The notes under the pieces are model-generated. The model saw nothing but the letters and a program-made list of their open reading frames with translations. It was not told the DNA's origin and made no database searches. Shown in pieces: positions 57,622 to 64,000 of a DNA stretch of 64,000 nucleotides. Both the position numbers and the translations under genes were made by a program. Source of the DNA: Theropithecus gelada (taxonomy: Eukaryota > Chordata > Mammalia > Primates > Cercopithecidae); the NCBI RefSeq assembly GCF_003255815.1, contig NC_037670.1, positions 64,291,376 through 64,355,375 on the forward strand, given 5' to 3'. The first letter of the stretch is position 1. Each line of letters starts with the position of its first letter.

Positions 57622-57988
57622 TGTATTAGTCTGCTCTCACACTGATATGAAGAAATACCTGAAACTGGGTAATTTATAAAGAAAAGAAGTTTAATTGACT
57701 GACAGTTTTGCATGGCTTGGGAGGCCTCAGGAAACTTAATCATGGCAGAAGGGTAAGCAAACACATCTTTCTTTACATGGCAGCAGGAGAGAAAGTGTTG
57801 AGCAAAGGAGGAAAAGATCCTTATAAAACCATCAGATCTCATGAGAACTCACTATCACAAGAACAGCATGGGGGTAACTGCCCCCATGATTTAATTATCT
57901 CCCATGGGGTCCCTCCCATGACATGTGGGGATCATGAGAACTACAATTCAAAACGAGATTTGGGTGGAGACACAGCCAAACCATATCA
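57622..57988 (-). repeat. THE1 provirus, 5' LTR
   Basis: TGTATTAGTCTG to CCATATCA as read on plus, 367 bp. It would have held promoter and polyadenylation sites. It retains the intact terminal dinucleotides. Confidence 0.93.
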
Positions 57989-57993
57989 GCATG

Positions 57994-58540
57994 TATTATG
58001 CTTTGAACATTTAGGGCATAATTGGAGAACTCCCTAATATTTTAAATTAAGATATCTATTAATATGAACTAATGAATCAATAATAGGCAAAGGAAAATAA
58101 TACCATAATCATTTTATTGCCTCTGTAAAGGCATACATTCACTTATCTTGAAATTTCTTGACAAAGCACATCAATTTCAAAATTCATATTCAGGTTCAAT
58201 CTTTACATTTTTTTCTCCCACAGACCTTTCTGTCCACCCTGGACTACCTACACAAGCATTCTTGCAGACATGCACTTTTGAGGGAGAAGCAAGTAGGTAC
58301 ACCAAAAGAATTCTAATAAAGTAATAACAGAAATTTATTTGCTATTTAGGAACATTTTTGTACCAAAATAAATGTCAGAAATTCTTTTAGGCAAACATGT
58401 AATAGCCAAATTGATTTATACCCCATAAATAGTGGCATTATATATTATTTTAAAAAACAAAATAAATATCTGCACTGTGTAAAAATAATAGCCAAGGTGT
58501 ATGGGAAAGAATGTAATATATGGAGACAGAATGCCTAGAT
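57994..58540. other. no recognised feature
   Basis: Unassigned AT-rich sequence following the provirus. Confidence 0.45.
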
Positions 58541-58544
58541 TCAG

Positions 58545-58645
58545 TGTTTCTCTCTGCTGTCTCATAGTTGCATTACATTAAGTTGTTTAATTTCCCTGGA
58601 CCTTAGTTTTATTGGCACACTCACAAGTTTATTTGTTGAATCAAT
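58545..58645 (+). mobile_element. MIR SINE fragment
   Basis: 'atgcctagattcagtgtttctctctgctgtctcatagttgcattac' and 'ttaatttccctggaccttag' follow the MIR core, diverged. Confidence 0.5.
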
Positions 58646-58649
58646 GTAT

Positions 58650-58925
58650 TATTGCATGTCCCCCATAAACCTAGCCCCCAAATAGGCAAGAGGGCCCATA
58701 GGAATGTGAACCTCAGATGATTTCAAATCCTTTTGCTGTTCTAACAGCAGTCATTTTCATGAGATATTGTTATCGGCACCTGTTTACATTTTGTCACGTG
58801 GTTGACCTCCTTGACTTTTCTGTACTGACAATTGTCTAGTTCTTTGTCATAAAAGAAGTATTGGGAAGCTGAGTATAGACAGCATCATTATGGTGACCAT
58901 TAAAGCAACTGGATTTCAAAATAGA
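58650..58925. other. no recognised feature
   Basis: Short unassigned stretch before a TG microsatellite. Confidence 0.4.
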
Positions 58926-58991
58926 CTGTGTGTGTGTGTGTGTGCATGTGCATGTGTGTGTGTATGTGTCTGTGTGTGGTATGGTGTGTGT
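58926..58991. repeat. (TG)n microsatellite, imperfect
   Basis: TG-rich tract with CA, TA and TC interruptions. Alternating purine-pyrimidine throughout, so of Z-DNA-forming type. Confidence 0.95.
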
Positions 58992-59585
58992 TTGATCAAA
59001 GGCAAAAATTTGCTAAAGCAATCTTGGAAAAGATCTCTGAAGCTTTGCCACACTATTAAATGCAAATAAAAGAAAACTAGAAAAGTGTGATTTCTTTCCT
59101 CTATCCTGGATTGTTATTATTGTAATTTAAGTTATATTTAAGTTAGCGATATTTTATTCAAAGCAGGATTGAGGAAACATGTCCCATTTTATTAGAAATA
59201 TTGGAGAAAAAGTCCTCTAAAAGTAACTTCCCTTTCTGTGTCATGCTGTCTCTAAACAACCTTTTCTTTTTGCTCTATTAGTAACTGGTTTTTAATTTAA
59301 GAATTATCTTTCTGTGTGAAAACCAGAGAGAGCCAACATTACGTGACTAGTCCCAAGGGTTTCCTTTAGTGCTCTCTTCTTGTCAACAATAGGGCTAAAC
59401 TTCAAAACTAGAATCTCTTAATTGATTTAAAAACAACTACTTTTCAGTTGGACATTCTGGAGGAAAAACAATGATTGTGTTTCTCTTTTTAAAAACTGTT
59501 TTACTATACAGACCACTTTAAAAGCTGGGGAAAAAAGAAAACACTGGTTTTGATGGTGAGACAAACAAGATCACTAAGGAAGTTA
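58992..59585. other. no recognised feature
   Basis: AT-rich unique-looking sequence. Nothing supportable. Confidence 0.45.
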
Positions 59586-59589
59586 CATC

Positions 59590-59735
59590 TTTGTGCCTCA
59601 GCTCTCATCTATAAAACAGAGACAATAATAGCAATGACCTCATAGAGTTGTTGTAAAAATTAAATTAGTATGTGTAGTGCATAGAATAATGCCAGCTACA
59701 CAGTAAGTGTTACGTATTTGTTAAATTAAAAAGTG
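59590..59735 (+). mobile_element. MIR SINE
   Basis: 'tgtgcctcagctctcatctataaaacagagacaataatagcaatgacctcatagagttgttgtaaaaattaaattag' in order is MIR core to 3' end, with 'cacagtaagtgttacgtatttg' following. Confidence 0.85.
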
Positions 59736-59744
59736 ACTCATGTA

Positions 59745-60093
59745 TTTGCTTTTATTCATGTTGTGCTTCTGTAACAGAAGACCTGACACTGGGTAATTTA
59801 TGAGAAAACAGATTTATTTCTTATAGTTCTAAAGGATAGTAAGTCCAATGTCAGGCAGCCCACATCTTGTGAGGAACTTCTGGCTGTGTCATCCTATGAT
59901 AGAAGGGCAAAGAGAGAGCAAGACATCCAACTGTCAGTCTCAAGCTCTTTTACAATTGGCATAAATTCATCCATGAGGATGAAGCCCTTATGACCCAAAC
60001 ACTTTCCACTTAGCTTCACCTCCCAGCATTGTTTCACTGGGGATTCAGTTTCCAACACATGATTGTTAGAGGACATACTCAAACCATGGCAAT
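59745..60093 (-). mobile_element. MaLR LTR (MST/MLT1-like)
   Basis: 'tgtgcttctgtaacagaagacctgacactgggtaatttatgag', 'atagttctaaaggatagtaagtcc', 'gacccaaacactttccac' and 'ggggattcagtttccaacacatga' are antisense MaLR LTR in order, ending near 'actcaaaccatggca'. Confidence 0.8.
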
Positions 60094-60755
60094 GCTATTC
60101 TTTAAAATTCTATTTATTATTGAAAGCATATGGCTTACTAGAGAGAGGGGAGATCCCTTTATCTTACCCCCGGAATACTTCAATGTAGGGTAAAGTCTAA
60201 TATACGCATTCACTTAGTCATTTAAGCTAATAGCAACAATTAAGGTCCCTGCCTCAAAGAAACAGGGTGATGCCACTATAGAACTTGCAATGACACAGGC
60301 AGTGCCTATACAGTAAATGCTAGGCAGAGCTCTACAGCCTAGGAGAAGGAGGAGTGGAGGATATGTCACAGACATTCTGGCTTCCACCTTAAAGGGGACA
60401 TAGTGTGTCAGATTAAGAAACTGAGAATCTATCTTTCAGTCAAAATCAAGAGAGGATGTGACATATGAAATACATAAAGTAAGGCAGGGGCTCCTGTTGC
60501 TTCAGCAGGAGGGAACAAAAGAAAGGTTTCAAAGCCATACTGAGGAGGTTTTTCTTTATGACATGAAAACAATAAGGGCTATGTGTATTACCATTTAGTT
60601 AATGAGGGTCTTAGGTTTTGCATTCTGTGTGTTTTCTTTTTTCCCAGCTGACAACACACCATGCCCTTGAAATCCTTCTCTTTTTAAAAAATGAAAAGCA
60701 AAGATTCCAAATTCTAAGGCACCTAAATAACATCTCTATTATAATTTTAAGACAT
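60094..60755. other. no recognised feature
   Basis: Unassigned. 60230-60420 resembles the ancient dispersed repeat seen at 33540 and 18020 ('agaacttgcaatgacacaggcagtgcc') but weakly. Confidence 0.35.
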
Positions 60756-60759
60756 ATAG

Positions 60760-60905
60760 GATGTTGAAGCCTCTGACTTTAGAATCCACCAATTCATTTA
60801 CAGATGAAAGAAGCTGCCCTAAAGAGATTAAGAAAATTGTTCAAATTCACTCAGCAATGAGTCTCAGAGCCATGGCCACAAACTTGGCCCTTACAATACC
60901 CATTA
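60760..60905 (-). mobile_element. MIR SINE, diverged
   Basis: 'atttacagatgaaagaagctgccctaaagagattaagaaaattgttcaaattcactcagcaatgagtctcagagcc' is antisense MIR. Confidence 0.6.
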
Positions 60906-61510
60906 TAATGTATAGCTTCCCAAAATAGGAATCCCCAAACCACTTTCTAGAGTCTTGCATACGGATTATTCAAATAATGAGCATCGATCTACCATCAGTT
61001 CTGTAGTTCTGTAAAGACACTGATCTTCACTCTGTGGACTGCAGTGCTTTCTATTCTAATGTGACAGTTGTTTGGAGAGCCCATAAATGTAGATTTATAA
61101 TCCAAAAGACCACTGTTCTTCATAAAATAAAAGCTCCTTAAGGTAATAAATTAAATGTTTTATTCTACGTTTCCAGTTTACTGCATACTCACCTCTAGTT
61201 TTGCTGACTTCATTCATCAATCATAAGAAATACTATTATCTCCTCCCAGCAACTGAATAACTTAGCAGTACATTATATTTGTTTCTTCGATTCTGATGAT
61301 ATAATCGGTTACCAGTAAACTTAGAATAAAATTAGAAAGTGCAATCACTGTGTACTGGGCTTCAGATCATTATCTCTGAGACTATGGAATGGAAGTTGCC
61401 TTTTCTTAAAAAAAGGCAATTATGTCAACTGATAAAACTAGAAAAAAATTCAATAGTGGAACTTCTGAAATGTGACTTCTATATGTGGAAAAAAATGAAG
61501 ATTATACAAA
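60906..61510. other. no recognised feature
   Basis: Unassigned AT-rich sequence before an MLT1 LTR. Confidence 0.45.
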
Positions 61511-61514
61511 GCAC

Positions 61515-62130
61515 CTGACGTAGGCACAATTCTCAGAAGACCCCATGATTCCTGCCCCCTCCAACCCATCAATGTATATACACCCTACATAATCCTCCCC
61601 ACCTTGAGTGTGGGCAAGATCTTTGAATAAAAGATCGTTCCTTGTATTTAGGAATGATTAGAGTAAAAGTTCATTCCTTGTATTTAGATTACGTACCATG
61701 GCAAAGGTGAAAAAATTTTTCAGATGTAGTGTAAGGTCCCAAATAAATTGATTTTTAGTTAATCAAGTGGGAGATTATCCTGAATGAACTTGACACTGAG
61801 GTGAAAACCCCTATAAGAGACTAGGTCCATGTTGAAGAGAAGCACCTTTGCTGGCCTTGAAGGAAGACATTGTGAGTTCTACAGCTGCAAGAAAAATTAT
61901 TCTGCAAACAACCTGAGGAAGCTTGAAGGAGCTCTTTCCCCAGTCAAACTGATGATGAGACTGCAGCCCAAACAACACCTTGACTGCAGTCTTGTTTGAT
62001 GCTGAACAGAAGATCCAGCTAAGCCATGCTCAGATTCTGCCCCACCAAAACTGTGAGATGAGTGTATGCTGAGTGTATGTTGTTTCAACCCATTAATTTT
62101 TTACACAGCTACAGAAAATGAAAGCAGTAA
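61515..62130 (+). mobile_element. MLT1-type MaLR LTR, long
   Basis: 'cagaagaccccatgattcctgcccc', 'gattaccttgaatg'-like order with 'gggagattatcctgaat', 'cctataagagactaggtcc' and 'caaaactgtgagatgagtgtatg', then 'gttgtttcaacccattaattttt', match an MLT1 LTR. A local 36-bp duplication is visible ('cattccttgtatttag' versions at 61629-61652 and 61665-61688). Confidence 0.75.
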
Positions 62131-62461
62131 CCATAGGGATGCATGCTTACTGGGAAAAGACATTGATCTAGTGTAGAAAATGTCACTTTCAATTTTGATT
62201 TATCCTTTACACTGTGAGATTTGTGGGAAGAAAACCAACATGCTGGTCATTTGTTTACTTTCATATTCACTTTGTACATTTCTATTGCTGTGCTCTGCAA
62301 TTTAAGGGGTTGATGCCTAAAAATTTTGTTCCCCAGGCTTCATTGTCCACTGGTTTTAGGCATGTTTGGTCAGTGGATGGTAGGCTAGAGGCAGGAGGAA
62401 GAGACAATCTCAGCTGTTTCTACGCCCTCCCTCCTCTTTATAAGGCATACCTAGGTACACC
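62131..62461. other. no recognised feature
   Basis: Unassigned sequence up to the Hsmar1 target site. The 85-aa frame at 62214-62471 has no domain. Confidence 0.45.
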
Positions 62462-62463
62462 TA

Positions 62464-62494
62464 TTCAGTGAGTGCAAAAGTAATTGTGGTTTTT
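62464..62494 (+). repeat. Hsmar1 left terminal inverted repeat
   Basis: About 30 bp pairing with the element's right end. 'gcaaaagtaattgtggtttt' is kept while the first ten bases differ at several places from the right end's complement. Confidence 0.9.
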
Positions 62495-62635
62495 GTGTTG
62501 TTGGAATTTGTCATTTGATATTGGAATACATTATTAAATAAATCTCATTATGTTATACATCATTTTAATGGACATTTCTCACTGTATTTTTTTTTTGCTA
62601 ATATCTTGCTGTTCATTTTATGATTATTTTAGACT

Positions 62636-63660
62636 ATGGAAATAATGTCAGACAAAAAGCAAATTCAAGTGATTTTTTTACTCTAATTCAAAACAGGTTG
62701 TAAAGAAGAGAAAACTCACAACATTAACAACGCTTTTGACACAGGAACTGCTAACAAACATACAGTGCCATGGTGGTTCAAGAGGTTTTGTAAAGGAGAC
62801 GAGAGCCTTGAAGATGAGGAGTGTAGTTGCCAGCTACCAGAACTTGACAATGACCAACTGAGAGCAATCATCGAAGCTGATCCTCTTACAACTATGCTAG
62901 AAGTTCCTGACAAACTCAGCGTCAACCATTCTAAAGTTATTCAGCATTTGAAGCAAATTGGAAAGGTAAAGAAGCTCAATAAGTGGGTGCCTCACGGGCT
63001 GAGCAAAAATAAAACAAAATTGTCATTTTCAAGAGTCTTCTTCTCTTATGCTACACAACAACAACGAACCATTTCTCTATCCGATTGTGACGTGTGACAA
63101 AAAGTAGATTTTAGATGACAACCTCAGTGGTTGGACAAAAAGAAGCTCCAAAGCACTTCCCAAATCCAAATTTGCACCAAAAAAAAAAAAAAAAAGGTCA
63201 TGGCAACTGTTTGGTGGTCTGCTGCTGGTCTAATCCACTACAGCTTTCTGAATCCCAACAAAACCATTACACCTGAGAAGTATGCTCAGGAAATCGATGA
63301 GATGCACTGAAAACTGTAATACCTGTAGCCAGCGTTGGTCAACAGAAAGGGCCCAATTCTTCTCCACAGCAACGCCGACCACATGTCGCACAACCAAGGC
63401 CTCAAAAGTTGAACGGACTGGGGTACAAAGTTTTCCCTCATCTCCCATATTCAGCCGACTTCTCGCCAATGAACTACCACTTCTTCAAACATCTCAACAA
63501 CTTTTTGCAGGGAAAAGGCTTCCACAACCAACAGGGTGCAGAAAATGCTTTCCTAGAGTTCATTGAATCCCAAAGCATGGATTTTTACACTACAGGAATA
63601 AACAAACTTATTTCTCATTGTCAAAAATGTGTTGATTGTAATGTTTCCTATTTTGATTAA
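62636..63660 (+). pseudogene. Hsmar1 transposase pseudogene
   Basis: The ancestral protein (about 343 aa) cut and pasted the element. Its domain survives as the fusion half of SETMAR elsewhere in anthropoid genomes. Start 'atggaaataatgtcag' at 62636, native stop at 63660. Readable blocks: 'WWFKRFCKGDESLEDEE', 'DNDQLRAIIEADPL', 'HLKQIGKVKKLNKWVPHGL' (62765-63000) and the C-terminal 'NYHFFKHLNNFLQGKGF', 'KCVDCNVSYFD' (to 63660). An early in-frame stop near 62683, several frameshifts, and an A18 run (63179-63196) break it. In the catalytic triad, the first Asp is kept (VTCD) but followed by a stop, the second is changed (HSNA), the third is kept (YSADF). Confidence 0.95.
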
Positions 63661-63706
63661 TAATGATGTGTTTGAACTTAATTATAATTATTTAAAATTC
63701 ACAGTC

Positions 63707-63737
63707 TAAAACCGCCATTACTTTTGCACCAGCCTAA
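63707..63737 (-). repeat. Hsmar1 right terminal inverted repeat
   Basis: 'aaaccgccattacttttgca' then ccagcctaa, the expected complement of the left end. Followed by the TA target duplicate. Confidence 0.93.
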
Positions 63738-63739
63738 TA

Positions 63740-64000
63740 TTTGTCTTCTGTGATTTAATCTCCTACTGGGACGTCTCTTTACCTAATCTCATCTTCCTCC
63801 AGACAGCTTCTTCACAGCTCTAGCCCTCATCACCTATCCCTTCTACTATGCTTCTCTGTCCTACCAGGTAGTTCCAGTTCCTGTCATATAGTAACCTCAT
63901 TTTTTCCCAGATGACCGTCTAGCCCTACTTGTGGTCAAAGTTTTGTGTATTAGTTTGTAAGTTGTTAATCAGTCATTATTAATCTCTGAGATGCCTTACT
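63740..64000. other. no recognised feature
   Basis: C/T-rich sequence ('ctcctactgggacgtctctttacc…') after Hsmar1. It may be an L2 3' UTR piece ('ctcatcttcctccagacagc', 'cttctctgtcctacc') but is too short to support. Confidence 0.35.

Larger units (their letters stand above)
55725..57988 (-). mobile_element. complete THE1-type MaLR provirus
   Basis: LTR (57622-57988), internal region (56088-57621) and LTR (55725-56087), all on the minus strand, about 2.26 kb in total. This is the size of a full THE1 element. Flanking pentamers gcttg (55720-55724) and gcatg (57989-57993) fit a 5-bp target duplication with one change. MaLR elements lack pol and env and depend on other retroviruses. This copy is inert. 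Confidence 0.93.
62464..63737 (+). mobile_element. Hsmar1 mariner transposon, nearly full length
   Basis: About 1.27 kb, close to the known ~1.29-kb length of Hsmar1. Both terminal inverted repeats are present: left 'gtgcaaaagtaattgtggtt' and right 'accgccattacttttgcacc' followed by agcctaa. TA lies on each side (62462-62463 and 63738-63739), as expected for mariner insertion. The transposase frame is broken. Left-terminal bases have diverged more than the right ones. Confidence 0.97.

Noticed and set aside
62464..62500. The Hsmar1 left end resembles a mature miR-548-type sequence
   Set aside because: miR-548 hairpins come from the short palindromic MADE1 derivative. Here the inverted repeats are 1.2 kb apart, so no pre-miRNA hairpin is expected.
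1..64000. tRNA, snRNA, Y RNA or 7SK-like genes or pseudogenes
   Set aside because: I scanned for characteristic heads and boxes. Only MIR (tRNA-derived) and Alu (7SL-derived) copies were found.

Overview
The window is nuclear DNA of a primate and, more narrowly, most likely an Old World monkey (macaque, baboon or vervet type). It is AT-rich and packed with Alu, L1, MIR, L2, MaLR, THE1, Tigger and Hsmar1 copies. The two youngest Alus (11068-11379 and 53574-53806) both carry the variants 'gagatccggccactgcac' and 'gccgggcgaggtgg' / 'gctgggcgaggtgg'. As I recall these are typical of cercopithecoid AluY (AluYRa-type) and not of human AluY. One ambiguous base (n, 12580) marks it as assembly sequence.

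I find no host protein-coding gene, no exon chain with convincing splice sites, and no functional RNA gene. All long open frames fall in transposons, antisense to them, or in sequence with no coding signature. The window is best read as gene-poor intergenic DNA or the inside of a very large intron. Only nine Alus are present, while old LINE and LTR material dominates.

Layout. 0-7.6 kb: an Alu, ERV-type LTR pieces, a near-identical 167-bp tandem duplication, old L1, a Tigger DNA transposon, the first copy of an unclassified repeat that recurs 10 kb away, and an MST LTR. 7.6-20.5 kb: MIR, an LTR-like element split by an old Alu, L2, a young AluY, an old L1 split by an Alu, a long ERV LTR, the second copy of the unclassified repeat, MER5A, and an ancient repeat split by an Alu and an L1PA 3' end. 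20.5-30.7 kb: mostly unique sequence with MIRs and MLT1 LTRs, a G-quadruplex motif, a candidate conserved non-coding element near 25.6-26.3 kb, and a HAL1 element. 31-44.7 kb: unique AT-rich DNA, MIRs, microsatellites, and a Tigger nested in an LTR-like repeat whose edge is a 29-bp triplicate. 44.7-52 kb: a compact, internally deleted L1, L2 and L1M pieces, and a 3' piece of a younger L1PA. 52-64 kb: the second young AluY, MLT1 LTRs, a complete THE1-type MaLR provirus (LTR-internal-LTR), and a nearly full-length Hsmar1 mariner with both inverted repeats, a TA target duplication and an inactivated transposase.

I see no evidence for an undescribed biological system. The items most worth checking are the candidate conserved element (25.6-26.3 kb), the unclassified 600-bp repeat pair, the recent tandem duplication, and the structure of the compact L1. 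Repeat boundaries were read by eye and are approximate unless a target duplication or terminus is stated. Subfamily names rest on memory of consensus sequences.
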